NCBI RefSeq assembly: GCF_963674565.1
Contig: NZ_OY771430.1
Coordinates: 682,001-746,000, forward strand
Direction: 5' to 3'
Length of the DNA: 64,000 nucleotides
DNA from: an uncultured Carboxylicivirga sp.
GTDB taxonomy: Bacteria > Bacteroidota > Bacteroidia > Bacteroidales > Marinilabiliaceae
Shown: positions 44,186 to 53,286 of the stretch, piece after piece
How the letters are laid out: each line of letters opens with the position of its first letter
How positions within the stretch are numbered: position 1 is the first letter of the stretch
Notes under the pieces: generated by a model
Seen by the model: the letters and a program-made list of their open reading frames with translations, nothing else
The model's database searches: none
What the model was told of the DNA's origin: nothing
Made by a program: the position numbers and the translations under genes

Positions 44186-45211
44186 TTAGTTGAAAAATTC
44201 TCTTATGATTCTGATGCTTACTTCAGGTTGTTCTTTAATCATATCATGACCTGCATTTTTAACTATTTCCATGCGTGCATTTGGATAAAAGCTCATATGA
44301 ATATTCTGAATATCTTTTCCAATTAGCTGGTTACATTCACTTGTTAAGAACAGAACTTCTTTGTCGAATTTCTCGATGCCTGTCACCAGATCAATTTCAA
44401 ATTCTCCCTGGCTATTCATACCAGTTTGTCGTATTGCCTGTGATGCCTGCATGCTTAAACGCCAAAACATATCTTTGCTATCAGGCATAACGCCATTGCA
44501 ATAATAACCAGCCATGGGATGATCTTCAATATCATTCATTCCTATAATCCGGGCCATCAGATAATCCATACTGGCTTCTTTGTCAGGTTCATGAACTTTT
44601 AATGATTCTAAAAAGGCTTTGGTCATTCGCCAAACAGTTGAAAGGGTCATCTCGGGCATCATTCCATTGGTTCGGGACATGAAAGTCTGAGCAGTTTCAG
44701 TAGTTAGAAAACCGGGTTCGGCTAAAACAGCTTTATTCACTTTTTCTGGATGTTTTGCCATATATCCGGAGGCCAGCATGGCTCCCCAGCTATGTCCGAT
44801 TAAATAAACGGGTTTGTCCGGACTATAATAATTGATAATAGCATTTAAATCAGTTAATGATGATTCTAAAGAAAGTTCATGTGTCGGTACACGAGGCGAA
44901 AGACCTGTTCCTCTCTGGTCATAAAAAACTACTTTAAACGAATCGGCTAATGCTTTTAAAGGTAACAATGATCTGTAATCCTGACCTGGTCCGCCATGAA
45001 TGGCTATAATCACTTGTGCTGTATCAGGACCAAAGTTTTCTACATGAAATACAACTGTGTCAATTGTTATATGAGGAATAGTTGAATCCTGTGCCACCGT
45101 TTTAGGTATTTCGAACTGAGGTTTAACCATAAAATAGGTAGTTAACAGAATCAGTAAAAGACCTAAAAACAAAAGTCCGATAGATTTAACGATCAGTTTT
45201 AGAATTTTCAT
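44186..45211 (-). CDS. Alpha/beta hydrolase, proline iminopeptidase-like (S33)
   Basis: Alpha/beta-hydrolase of 341 residues with one N-terminal membrane segment (IVKSIGLLFLGLLLILLTTYF). The oxyanion motif HGGPGQDY, YDQRGTGLSPR, the nucleophile in GHSWGAML and the histidine in NAGHDMI are intact, typical of the proline iminopeptidase family that removes N-terminal proline or acts on related amides. The anchor suggests action on the outer face of the inner membrane. The exact substrate is not shown. It is convergent with dapA and divergent from the nitroreductase gene. Confidence 0.83.
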   Translation of the reverse strand: MKILKLIVKSIGLLFLGLLLILLTTYFMVKPQFEIPKTVAQDSTIPHITIDTVVFHVENFGPDTAQVIIAIHGGPGQDYRSLLPLKALADSFKVVFYDQRGTGLSPRVPTHELSLESSLTDLNAIINYYSPDKPVYLIGHSWGAMLASGYMAKHPEKVNKAVLAEPGFLTTETAQTFMSRTNGMMPEMTLSTVWRMTKAFLESLKVHEPDKEASMDYLMARIIGMNDIEDHPMAGYYCNGVMPDSKDMFWRLSMQASQAIRQTGMNSQGEFEIDLVTGIEKFDKEVLFLTSECNQLIGKDIQNIHMSFYPNARMEIVKNAGHDMIKEQPEVSIRIIREFFN

Positions 45212-45313
45212 AGGTTAGAAATTAATTCATTTCAAAATTATTACGTTGTGAATATATCATTTTTTAATTTTGAGAGCTAAAAGGAACAAATTAGAATTTT
45301 AAAGCTCAATAAA

Positions 45314-46063
45314 ATGAATATACTGAATACACTTACTCAACGTCGTAGTATTAGAAAATACAGTGATAAAGATATTGATCAAAGTCTTTTAGATGAAATA
45401 CTTGAAGCTGGAGTAAGAACTTCTACAACAGGTAATATGCAGGTGTACAGTATTATTGTTACGCGTGATGCAAAAAAGAAAGAAGAATTGGCTCCATGTC
45501 ATTTCAATCAGCCCATGATTAAGAATGCACCCGTAACTTTAACTTTTTGTGCCGATTTTAATCGATTTAATCTTTGGTGTAAACAAAATAATGCAGAGCC
45601 CGGGTATGATAATTTTTTATCTTTTATGACAGCTGCGATTGATGCCTTGTTGGTTGCTCAAACAGTATGTATTGCCGCAGAAGCAGAAGGATTAGGTATT
45701 TGTTATCTGGGTACAACAACCTATACTGCAGATAAAATAATTGAAGTTTTGGAACTTCCTAAAGGAGTTGTGCCGATTACTACAGTTACTTTGGGTTATC
45801 CTGATGAACACCCTGATTTGGTGGACCGTTTGCCACTTGATGCGGTTGTTCATAAAGAAGTATATTCTGATTTTTCTGAAGAAAAAATTAATCTTCTTTA
45901 TCAACACAAGGAACAATTGTCATCAAACATTGCTTTTGTAAAGGAAAACAATAAGGAATCATTGGCTCAGGTATTTACTGATGTTCGTTATAAAAAAGCT
46001 GATAATGAACATTTCAGTAAAGTGCTTCTCGAAGTATTAAAAAAGCAAGGGTTTTTATCCTGA
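45314..46063 (+). CDS. Nitroreductase family oxidoreductase, NfsA-like
   Basis: Flavin-dependent oxidoreductase of 249 residues. The family start RRSIRKYSDKDID, the FMN-contacting AGVRTSTTGNMQ, and AEAEGLGICYLGTT are recognisable; the length and TLGYPDEHP region fit the NfsA/FRP subgroup. Such enzymes reduce nitro compounds, quinones or flavins with NADPH. The substrate here is unknown. A strong terminator follows at 46086-46120. Confidence 0.87.
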   Translation: MNILNTLTQRRSIRKYSDKDIDQSLLDEILEAGVRTSTTGNMQVYSIIVTRDAKKKEELAPCHFNQPMIKNAPVTLTFCADFNRFNLWCKQNNAEPGYDNFLSFMTAAIDALLVAQTVCIAAEAEGLGICYLGTTTYTADKIIEVLELPKGVVPITTVTLGYPDEHPDLVDRLPLDAVVHKEVYSDFSEEKINLLYQHKEQLSSNIAFVKENNKESLAQVFTDVRYKKADNEHFSKVLLEVLKKQGFLS

Positions 46064-46085
46064 TTTAAACCTACTAAAATTATAT

Positions 46086-46120
46086 AAGGCAGACATTTTA
46101 TCATGTTTGCCTTTTTTTTT
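46086..46120 (+). terminator. Terminator of the nitroreductase gene
   Basis: An 11-pair stem, AAGGCAGACAT (46086-46096) with ATGTTTGCCTT (46103-46113), one G-U pair, and a run of nine T to 46120. Confidence 0.92.
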
Positions 46121-46231
46121 GCTGTGTTAGTCAATTAAGTATTGCTCTCGCTCAACTACTCTTTTATATTGCTGTTATAATTCCAAAGTCAGCGACTTGG
46201 ATTTACAACTTTTTAATTAAAACCTGAATAA

Positions 46232-47149
46232 ATGAAGAAGATTACCTTAGTATTAGGGTTACTGATGATTGCTTTTATCGGACAAGCACAGTCTTTGGAA
46301 GATTATCTGTCGAAGTACACAAAAGAGAATGGAAAGATGTACTTGCAACCTTTTGCAGATGCTTTCTCTGCTGATTTTAACAGTGGTTTATTCCATAATG
46401 CACGAATTCATAAAATGGGATTTCAGCTATATGTAGGTATTGTTGGCCAGGTTGCTATGATTCCTTCCAGTGCCAAAACATTCCAGGCATACACCGAAAG
46501 TGCTTTGTATCCTCCTGAGGGGCCATATACAGTTCCTACGGTTTTTGGTTCAACTGATGGGCGAATTGTGGACGTTGCTGCCAGTGGAAATTTATTGCAA
46601 TATTCTTTTCCGGGTGGTTTCGATATTGATTATGTGCCTTTAGCTATGCCTCAAATTACAATTGGTTCGGTTTACGGAACTGATTTTACAGCCCGATATA
46701 TATCGCTTGATATAGAAGATGCAGGTAAAGTAAATGTCTTTGGTTGGGGATTGCGTCATAACATTGATCAATACTTACCATTTATGCCATTGGATCTGGC
46801 TTTGGGTTATTATCATCAGTCGTTTAAAGTAGGAGAATATATGGATGCTAAAGCGAATGTTGTTAATCTTCAGGCAAGTTATTCCATACCTGTTATAACT
46901 GTTTATGGTGGATTAGGTTATGAGAATAGCAAAGTAAATGTTCAGTATACTTATGAAGGACAGGATAATACTGATGCGAATATATCAGCAGGAGACAAGG
47001 TGGAATTTGATATGAAAGGTGCTAATACAGTGCGGTTAACACTTGGTTTAACTTTTAACCTGGGACCAGTCAAATTACATGGAGATTATAATCTGGCCAA
47101 GCAAAATACATTTGCTGTAGGATTAGGTATTGGTATTAATGAAAAATAA
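46232..47149 (+). CDS. DUF6588-like outer-membrane protein
   Basis: Exported protein of 305 residues with a signal peptide (TLVLGLLMIAFIGQAQ). The mature part is beta-rich, with alternating strands to the end (AVGLGIGI), suggesting an outer-membrane barrel. The opening SLEDYLSKYTKENGKMYLQPFADAF and the region IHKMGFQLYVGI match my recollection of DUF6588 proteins of Bacteroidota. Function unknown. It is followed by a lipoprotein gene after 15 bases, and the two are probably co-expressed. Confidence 0.75.
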   Translation: MKKITLVLGLLMIAFIGQAQSLEDYLSKYTKENGKMYLQPFADAFSADFNSGLFHNARIHKMGFQLYVGIVGQVAMIPSSAKTFQAYTESALYPPEGPYTVPTVFGSTDGRIVDVAASGNLLQYSFPGGFDIDYVPLAMPQITIGSVYGTDFTARYISLDIEDAGKVNVFGWGLRHNIDQYLPFMPLDLALGYYHQSFKVGEYMDAKANVVNLQASYSIPVITVYGGLGYENSKVNVQYTYEGQDNTDANISAGDKVEFDMKGANTVRLTLGLTFNLGPVKLHGDYNLAKQNTFAVGLGIGINEK

Positions 47150-47164
47150 TAAAAAGATAACTAT

Positions 47165-47722
47165 ATGATAAGGAAGATAACAATTTTAGGCTTATTGGTA
47201 TTGATTTTAAATGCCTGTGAAAAAAAGGAAATATCGTTGTATCCAAATTTTGAAGAGAGTGTAACTTTTGATATCAAAACACATGGTTTTGAGGTTTATG
47301 AGAAGATTTATGCCTCAGATATTTCTAATTCAGTAAACGATGCTGTTGAAGAAGGAGAGAGCATCGAACAGGTTGTGTTGGAAGGTTTATGGTTTGAGGT
47401 TGAAAAAAACGATGCCAATACTGCTGAATCAATAACAGTTGAATTGAAGATAAGAAAGAGCGGAGCAAGTGAATATTTGTATATCCTTGATGACTACACT
47501 TTCGATATAAAGGATGGCAAAGTAGTTTTTCTTAACTCTCTGAAAGAAGAGGGAGTAAAGGAATTAAAGGAACAGATTAATAAGATTGCTAAGGGGCAAG
47601 GATTTGAAGACATAGAATTAAAGGCAGAGGGAGAAGTTGCTCCGGAAGGAAGTGTTGTTGATGTTACTGTTAAAATGTTTGTGAATGCAACAGTTGTTTA
47701 TAAAACAGAAGTAGGCATGTAA
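47165..47722 (+). CDS. Lipoprotein of unknown function
   Basis: A 185-residue lipoprotein: signal ILGLLVLILNAC with C18 as lipidation site, followed by charged residues EKKE, compatible with outer-membrane sorting. The body is a beta-rich domain with no motif I recognise, rich in acidic residues. It lies 15 bases after the DUF6588-like gene and may be its partner at the cell surface. It ends at the terminator 47748-47776. Confidence 0.65.
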   Translation: MIRKITILGLLVLILNACEKKEISLYPNFEESVTFDIKTHGFEVYEKIYASDISNSVNDAVEEGESIEQVVLEGLWFEVEKNDANTAESITVELKIRKSGASEYLYILDDYTFDIKDGKVVFLNSLKEEGVKELKEQINKIAKGQGFEDIELKAEGEVAPEGSVVDVTVKMFVNATVVYKTEVGM

Positions 47723-47747
47723 TGTTAGATTAAGTGGGTAGAAGAAA

Positions 47748-47790
47748 AGCGTGATAGAATTTAATTTTATCACGCTTCTTTGTTTTATTT
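47748..47790. terminator. Shared terminator of lipoprotein and dehydrogenase genes
   Basis: AGCGTGATA (47748-47756) and TATCACGCT (47768-47776), 9-base arms, with moderately T-rich flanks on both sides. It sits between two convergent stops. Confidence 0.75.
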
Positions 47791-48548
47791 TATTCACGAT
47801 GACTATAAGTTGCGCTTGCCTGTGCTGTCGGCATAATCAAAACATCGTTAATATTAACATGCGCAGGGCGGGTAATCATAAATTCAATAGTATCAGCTAT
47901 ATCTTGTGCAAATAAAGGTGTTAAACCTTTGTATACATTATCGGCCTTGTTTTTGTCTCCATGATAACGAACAATTGAAAACTCCGTTTCAACCATTCCT
48001 GGTGCTACAGAACCTACTTTAATATGATAAGGTAACAAATCAATTCGCATACCTTTCGTCAAGGCATCAACAGCATGTTTGGTAGCACAATAGACATTCC
48101 CATTTGCATAGACTTCTTTACCGGCAATGGATGTGATATTGATTATATGACCGGACTTACGCTCAATCATTCCTGGAATAATCAATTTGGAAATATTAAG
48201 CAAACCTTTAATATTGGTATCTATCATTTGTTCCCAGTCGCTCCATAAACCTTCATTGATAGGATCAGCACCTGCTGCCAGACCTGCATTATTAATTAGT
48301 ACATCAATCTCCTTCCAGTTTTCAGGCATGTTAAGAACGGTCTCATCTGTTGTTTTTTTATCTCTTATGTCGAAACAAAGAGGTAATACCTTAACAGAGT
48401 ATTCCGATTCTAAATCTGATTTCAGTTTATCTAATCTATCATGGCGTCTTCCTGTAATAATGATATTGTATCCTAATTGTGCCAGTTTTTTGGAGGTGGC
48501 TTCGCCTATACCAGATGTGGCTCCCGTAATGAATGCTGTTTTTGTCAT
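47790..48548 (-). CDS. Short-chain dehydrogenase, YdfG-like
   Basis: NAD(P)-dependent oxidoreductase of 252 residues. The cofactor motif TGATSGIG is at the N-terminus, NNAGLAAG follows, and the catalytic S-Y-K set is NITSIAGK and YCATK. The long helix and TETVLNMPENW region fit the YdfG/3-hydroxy acid dehydrogenase branch. The substrate, perhaps serine or 3-hydroxy acids, cannot be fixed. The gene is convergent with the lipoprotein gene and divergent from purL. Confidence 0.88.
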   Translation of the reverse strand: MTKTAFITGATSGIGEATSKKLAQLGYNIIITGRRHDRLDKLKSDLESEYSVKVLPLCFDIRDKKTTDETVLNMPENWKEIDVLINNAGLAAGADPINEGLWSDWEQMIDTNIKGLLNISKLIIPGMIERKSGHIINITSIAGKEVYANGNVYCATKHAVDALTKGMRIDLLPYHIKVGSVAPGMVETEFSIVRYHGDKNKADNVYKGLTPLFAQDIADTIEFMITRPAHVNINDVLIMPTAQASATYSHRE

Positions 48549-48797
48549 TATTCTATTTGTTAATCCTGAAATCCAGAATGGTGTTATAAATATTTTTACA
48601 AAATAAACTTAATCTTATACAAGGTAAAATCTTTCAACTTTTTGAATGAATTTGATTTCTATTGAAAGGCGCTAAATTTAAGAGTTTTGTTTGCAATCTG
48701 CGTTATTTTATTTACTTTCATCTTCAACAATTACCATTTTTGGTCCGTCGAAAATTAGAGTAAAAGGGTGCATTGGAAAAATTCAAAAACAACAATT

Positions 48798-51023
48798 ATG
48801 GACACATCTATACCAACATTAGCAGAAGCTGAAAAATTAAATCTTACCTCAATAGAATTTGAAAGGATAAAAGAAATATTAAAGCGATCTCCTAATGCTT
48901 TGGAACTCGAAGTGTTTTCCTTGCTTTGGTCTGAACATGCCAGTTATAAAAATTCATTGAAATGGTTGAAAACCCTTCCAACCAAAGGCGAAAAAGTTCT
49001 CGTCGAAGCTGGTAAAGAGAGCTCCGGTGCTATTGATTTGGGTAATGGTCTGGCATGTGTGGTAAAGATTGAATCGCATAATCATCCTTGTGCCATACAG
49101 CCGCGATTGGGTGCTAATACCGGATTAAGAGTTGTTACACGTGATGTGGCTTCAATGGGAGCAAAACCTGTAGCCATCTTAAATTCATTAAGGTTAGGAG
49201 ATGGGAAAAGAGATACTGCACGTTGGCTTTTTGATGAAATATCAAAAGGAATGTGTGAATTTGAAAAAGGTTACCAGGTTCCCATAATTGGAGGAGAAAC
49301 CTACTTTTCTAAAGGTTATAATTCAAGTCCGGTTGTTAATAATTTCGCAGTAGGAGTTGTTGACAGTTCTAAAATACTTTCAGGAGTAGCCAAAGGAAAT
49401 GGAAATCTTATTCTCATTATAGGAGCTCTTACAGGTAAAGATGGTATTGATGATGATGTTTTTACTGCTGATGCCATCAATGATGTGGGAACCAAACCTG
49501 TTCCAATTGAATTATTGATGGATGTTTCCATTGAAAAACAATTGCAGGAGGCCGTTTATGAATTGAATCAGAAAGGCTTGTTAATAGGAGCCGAAAATAT
49601 TGCTGCTCAAGGAGTAATTGGTGCAGCCTGTGAAATGGCAGCGCGAGGTGACTCATCAATTAAATTGAACTTAGATAAGATTCCAACCCGTGAAGAAGGT
49701 TTAACAGCTCGTGATGTTATGTTGGCGCAAACCTGGTCAAGAATGCTGGTTTGTGTTAGTCCTGATAAAGTGGAGGATATAAAGGAGATAACTGATAAGT
49801 ATTCGTTAGCATTGGGTGTTGTTGGTGAAGTGGTTGATGGAAATACTGTTGACTGTTATTTTAATGCTGATATTTTAGCATCTGTACCAGCCCGTTTTGT
49901 TGGATTGGGTGGTGAAGCTCCGGTTTATGACCGGGAATTTTCAACTAACGGAACAGAAGCAACCAATATTAAATTAGACCAATTCGATGAGCCGGATCAT
50001 TATCCAGATGTAGTGAAAAAAATGTTGGTCAACCTTAATGTTACATCCAAAAACTGGATGAGTGATAAGTTTGATCAGTCACTTTGCGCTGACGGTGATA
50101 ATTTTAAATATCCATCGGATGCGGCTTACATTGATTTGGAGGGAACAGATCAGGCTTTAGCCATTACCATCGATTGCAATTCGTCTTATATGACATCCAA
50201 TCCGTTTTTAGGCGCACAGATTGCAGTTGCTGAAGCTTGCAGAAATATTGTGTGTGGAGGAGGTATTCCATTGGGTGTTTCCGACTGTCTGAACTTCGGA
50301 AATCCGAATGATAAAACAATATACGGTACTTTTGTCGATTCAATTAAAGGAATTACAAAAGCTTGTAACGACTTTGATGTTCCGGTACTTAGCGGTAATG
50401 TTAGTTTCTTTAATCAGCGATCAGAAGAAGGTCAATTGAAACCTATTACACCAACTCCCGTAATTGGCATGGTTGGATTACTTGAAAGCAAGCATAATCA
50501 TTGTACTTTATCATTCCGTCATAAAGGAGATATGATTTTTCTTGTGGGAACATCAAGAAACGATGTTAATTCGTCTGAGTTTGCTTCAAGTATTCTGAAT
50601 ATTAAGAATTCGATTCCGCCATTTTATGATGTGGAAGAAGAAAAAGAGTTACAGAACGCTGTTTCCGGAATGATTCGAAAAGATTTGGTTCGATCAGTTC
50701 ATGATATATCCAATGGAGGATTGTTTTTTACACTTCTTGAATGTGGTATACCTCTTGAATTTGGATTTGATATCACGTCGGATGCTGAAATCAGAAAAGA
50801 AGCTTTTTTATTTGGAGAGTCACAAAGTAGAGTGGTTGTTTCAGTGGCTTCTGCCAAACAGGATGATTTTGTTGATTATATGATGGAAACTGGAGTTCCA
50901 TTCTCAATTTTAGGTCATGTTACCAAAGGTGAGATAAGAATTGACGACGAATCATACGGTTTTATCGATGAATTAAAAAAAGCCTTCGAACAAAGATTAG
51001 GAGATTGGGTTGAAGGTAAATGA
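48798..51023 (+). CDS. purL: Phosphoribosylformylglycinamidine synthase subunit PurL
   Basis: Purine biosynthesis enzyme (FGAM synthase), small Bacillus-type PurL of 741 residues. ATP-grasp-like signatures are SLLWSEHASYKNS, ESHNHPCAIQP, GRQGEN-type region replaced by GVGVVDSS, and SVHDISNGG. This type needs PurQ and PurS partners, which are not in this window. A GTG at 48768 opens the same frame, but the ATG at 48798 (MDTSIPTLAEA) matches the family start. A TTTG with a 19-base spacer to TACTTTCA at 48713-48720 is a possible weak promoter. The TlpA-like gene follows after 20 bases. Confidence 0.93.
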   Translation: MDTSIPTLAEAEKLNLTSIEFERIKEILKRSPNALELEVFSLLWSEHASYKNSLKWLKTLPTKGEKVLVEAGKESSGAIDLGNGLACVVKIESHNHPCAIQPRLGANTGLRVVTRDVASMGAKPVAILNSLRLGDGKRDTARWLFDEISKGMCEFEKGYQVPIIGGETYFSKGYNSSPVVNNFAVGVVDSSKILSGVAKGNGNLILIIGALTGKDGIDDDVFTADAINDVGTKPVPIELLMDVSIEKQLQEAVYELNQKGLLIGAENIAAQGVIGAACEMAARGDSSIKLNLDKIPTREEGLTARDVMLAQTWSRMLVCVSPDKVEDIKEITDKYSLALGVVGEVVDGNTVDCYFNADILASVPARFVGLGGEAPVYDREFSTNGTEATNIKLDQFDEPDHYPDVVKKMLVNLNVTSKNWMSDKFDQSLCADGDNFKYPSDAAYIDLEGTDQALAITIDCNSSYMTSNPFLGAQIAVAEACRNIVCGGGIPLGVSDCLNFGNPNDKTIYGTFVDSIKGITKACNDFDVPVLSGNVSFFNQRSEEGQLKPITPTPVIGMVGLLESKHNHCTLSFRHKGDMIFLVGTSRNDVNSSEFASSILNIKNSIPPFYDVEEEKELQNAVSGMIRKDLVRSVHDISNGGLFFTLLECGIPLEFGFDITSDAEIRKEAFLFGESQSRVVVSVASAKQDDFVDYMMETGVPFSILGHVTKGEIRIDDESYGFIDELKKAFEQRLGDWVEGK

Positions 51024-51043
51024 AATAAAGATTAAAAGAAGAT

Positions 51044-51565
51044 ATGAAAATTGTATTGAAATTGTTCTTTGCCCTTGCAGTAGTTGTAGCAGGTTATTTC
51101 TCAATATCCTGGGCGAGCTCTGAAGAGATTGATTTTGTGAAAGTAGGCGATAAAGTGCCGGCATTTGAATTAAGTAACAAAACATCAGAAATAAATGCAG
51201 AAAGTTTAAAAGGAAAAGTGGTTCTGATTAATTTCTTTGCAACCTGGTGTCCTCCTTGTGTTAAAGAATTACCACATTTAGAAAAAGAAGTTTGGCAGGA
51301 GTTTAAAGACAACAAGGATTTTGTTCTCTTGGTTGTTGGTAGAGAACATTCTCAAGAGGAGATTGATAAATTTGCAGAAGGTAAAAGTTTGGATTTACCT
51401 TTTTATCCTGATCCTGAGAGAACCGTTTTTGGTAAATTTGCCAAACAAAATATACCTCGCAATTTTATTATTGATCGCGAAGGAAAAATCGTTTATAGTG
51501 CCGTTGGGTTCAATGAAGAAGAATTTGCTAAAATGAAACAGCTGCTTAATACACAGTTAAAGTAG
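51044..51565 (+). CDS. TlpA/ResA-like thiol-disulfide oxidoreductase
   Basis: Thioredoxin-fold protein of 173 residues with an N-terminal anchor or signal (KLFFALAVVVAGYFSISWAS). The redox motif is WCPPC (W68, C69, C72), typical of TlpA/ResA-type proteins, followed by KELPHLEKE. The C-terminal segment LPFYPDPERTVFGKFAKQNIPRNFIIDREG belongs to the family. It would reduce disulfides outside the inner membrane, for example in cytochrome maturation or stress. It follows purL by 20 bases but has no obvious purine link. Confidence 0.88.
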   Translation: MKIVLKLFFALAVVVAGYFSISWASSEEIDFVKVGDKVPAFELSNKTSEINAESLKGKVVLINFFATWCPPCVKELPHLEKEVWQEFKDNKDFVLLVVGREHSQEEIDKFAEGKSLDLPFYPDPERTVFGKFAKQNIPRNFIIDREGKIVYSAVGFNEEEFAKMKQLLNTQLK

Positions 51566-51585
51566 TTATACAATATTGTATGAAG

Positions 51586-51622
51586 AAGGGAGTAAAACAA
51601 GTGAGTTTTATTCCCTTTTTTT
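51586..51622 (+). terminator. Terminator after the TlpA-like gene
   Basis: A 13-base stem, AAGGGAGTAAAAC (51586-51598) with GTTTTATTCCCTT (51605-51617), one G-U pair, followed by T to 51622. Confidence 0.92.
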
Positions 51623-51687
51623 GTTGAGTAATTTCGATTAAGTAAACATTGAATTACCATTACTGTTACATATTTCATTAACAATTG

Positions 51688-51695
51688 TATTTTTG
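51688..51695 (+). promoter_or_regulatory. -7 promoter element of ubiE
   Basis: TATTTTTG matches TAnnTTTG and lies 18 bases before the ATG at 51714. No clean TTTG occurs at the -33 position. Confidence 0.5.
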
Positions 51696-51713
51696 CCAAA
51701 AATTTATCAACGA

Positions 51714-52442
51714 ATGACTGTTAAGCCATATAAATCTGAAGCAGGATCTAAAAAAAGCCAGGTAGCTGGTATGTTTAATAATATTGCTCCTAAATACGAT
51801 TTTTTGAACCACTTTTTATCAATGGGTATTGATAAAATCTGGCGAAAAAGAGCAATTAATCTACTTAAGGACATACCGAATCCATTGGTGCTTGATGTTG
51901 CAACCGGTACTGGAGACCTGGCTATTGAAGCAAATAAACGACTTCAATGTAAAGTAATCGGTGTTGATATCTCAGTTGAGATGCTGAAGGTAGCACAGGA
52001 AAAGTTGGAGAAAAGAGGATTAAATGAATACATTTCCGTTAAAGAAGGAGATTCTGAGAATCTTCCATTCGATACGGATTCTTTTGATGCTGTGATAGTG
52101 GCTTTTGGAGTGCGTAACTTCGAGAATCTGGGTAAAGGTCTTACTGAAATGTGTCGGGTGTTAAAGCCTGGAGGTAAGATGGTTGTATTGGAATTTTCAA
52201 AGCCGGCATATTTCCCGTTCAAACAGCTTTATTTATTTTATTTTAGACACATATTGCCATGGCTGGGTGGGGTTATTTCTAAAGATAAAGATGCTTACAC
52301 TTATTTACCCGAATCGGTTTTGAGCTTTCCGGATGGAGAAGATTTTGATAATGAGTTGAGAACTGCCGGGATGAAACCTGTTAAAAGGTATAAGCAAACT
52401 ATGGGAATTGCAACCATTTATTTATCTGAGAAACAACAATAA
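51714..52442 (+). CDS. ubiE: Demethylmenaquinone/ubiquinone methyltransferase
   Basis: SAM-dependent methyltransferase of 242 residues that methylates demethylmenaquinone in the last step of menaquinone synthesis. Family signatures are FNNIAPKYDFLNHFLS, the SAM site DVATGTGDLA, and the second signature DAVIVAFGVRNFEN; the C-terminal YTYLPESVLSFP is also typical. A TTG at 51693 gives seven more residues but falls on the -7 promoter element, so the ATG at 51714 is used. The next gene is porT. ubiE-porT is a linkage I recall from other Bacteroidota. Confidence 0.93.
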   Translation: MTVKPYKSEAGSKKSQVAGMFNNIAPKYDFLNHFLSMGIDKIWRKRAINLLKDIPNPLVLDVATGTGDLAIEANKRLQCKVIGVDISVEMLKVAQEKLEKRGLNEYISVKEGDSENLPFDTDSFDAVIVAFGVRNFENLGKGLTEMCRVLKPGGKMVVLEFSKPAYFPFKQLYLFYFRHILPWLGGVISKDKDAYTYLPESVLSFPDGEDFDNELRTAGMKPVKRYKQTMGIATIYLSEKQQ

Positions 52443-52489
52443 ATTTTTAAATATTAAGTTTAAAGAGTGTACATCAAAATATCTTAGCA

Positions 52490-53215
52490 TTGAGAATTTC
52501 CGGATTAGTCTTATTTGTTTTACTCTTTTCCATGCATTTGCTTGGACAGGTTGATAAGAAAAACATACCTAACCTTCGTGGGTTCGACGAAAAGCCATTG
52601 CATTTTGGTTTTTTAATTGGATTTAACACCATGGATTTTCGTGTTGATAACAAAGGAGAAGCCCTTGGTTCCAACGGTGAGCTTCTTTATGGTGATGTTA
52701 TCAATCTAAAACCGGGTATTAATATTGGTATTGTTTCCAGTTATCGGTTACGTCCAAATCTGCATTTGCGCTTTCTTCCAGGTATTAGCTTTGGACAGCG
52801 TGATATAGTTTATTTTACTGAGAATTATCCGGCTGATGATGCAGACAAAATTGAATCATCGCCCTTACAGATTAAATCTACATTTCTTGAATTTCCTTTG
52901 CTTATTAAATACAGTGCACTGCGTATGCATAATGCCAAACCATATTTAATTGGAGGTTTTAATACCCGTTACGATTTGGCTAAGAATGTGCAGGATGGAT
53001 TATTATTAACCTCTTTGGATGGATATCTTGAAGCTGGTGCCGGATTCGACTTTTATATGACTTTCTTTCGTCTGTCAGTTGAGTTAAAAGCATCGATTGG
53101 TTTATCCAACGTATTAAATCCACAAGGTACAGGAGAGTTAGCTGATCAGAAATATACCGATGCATTAAGTGGACTGAAATCACGTATTTTCCACCTTACC
53201 TTTTATTTCGAATAA
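52490..53215 (+). CDS. porT: T9SS component PorT
   Basis: Outer-membrane beta-barrel of 241 residues with a signal peptide (GLVLFVLLFSMHLLGQ). The mature start KKNIPNLRGFDEKPLHFGFLIGFNTMDFRV matches the PorT pattern, and strands continue to the C-terminal aromatic residue (HLTFYFE). PorT is needed for type IX secretion in Porphyromonas gingivalis. The frame starts with TTG; the first ATG at 52535 would destroy the signal peptide, so TTG is very probably used. Linkage to ubiE supports PorT rather than another PorT-like barrel. Two cargo proteins for this system are encoded at 23122 and 31131. Confidence 0.82.
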   Translation: MRISGLVLFVLLFSMHLLGQVDKKNIPNLRGFDEKPLHFGFLIGFNTMDFRVDNKGEALGSNGELLYGDVINLKPGINIGIVSSYRLRPNLHLRFLPGISFGQRDIVYFTENYPADDADKIESSPLQIKSTFLEFPLLIKYSALRMHNAKPYLIGGFNTRYDLAKNVQDGLLLTSLDGYLEAGAGFDFYMTFFRLSVELKASIGLSNVLNPQGTGELADQKYTDALSGLKSRIFHLTFYFE

Positions 53216-53221
53216 TTCAAT

Positions 53222-53229
53222 TATTTTTG
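53222..53229 (+). promoter_or_regulatory. Candidate -7 element of the FAD oxidoreductase gene
   Basis: TATTTTTG matches TAnnTTTG and would start transcription near 53236, about 50 bases before the ATG at 53287. The -33 region lies in porT and shows no clean TTTG. Confidence 0.4.
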
Positions 53230-53286
53230 TGGTATTATTAGTAAGGTTGAGCAATTACGCCTGCCTTGAAGATTGATTTGTTGCGA

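Noticed and set aside
48187..48606. 139-codon plus-strand frame opposite the short-chain dehydrogenase
   Set aside because: Shadow of a conserved enzyme gene; no family match.
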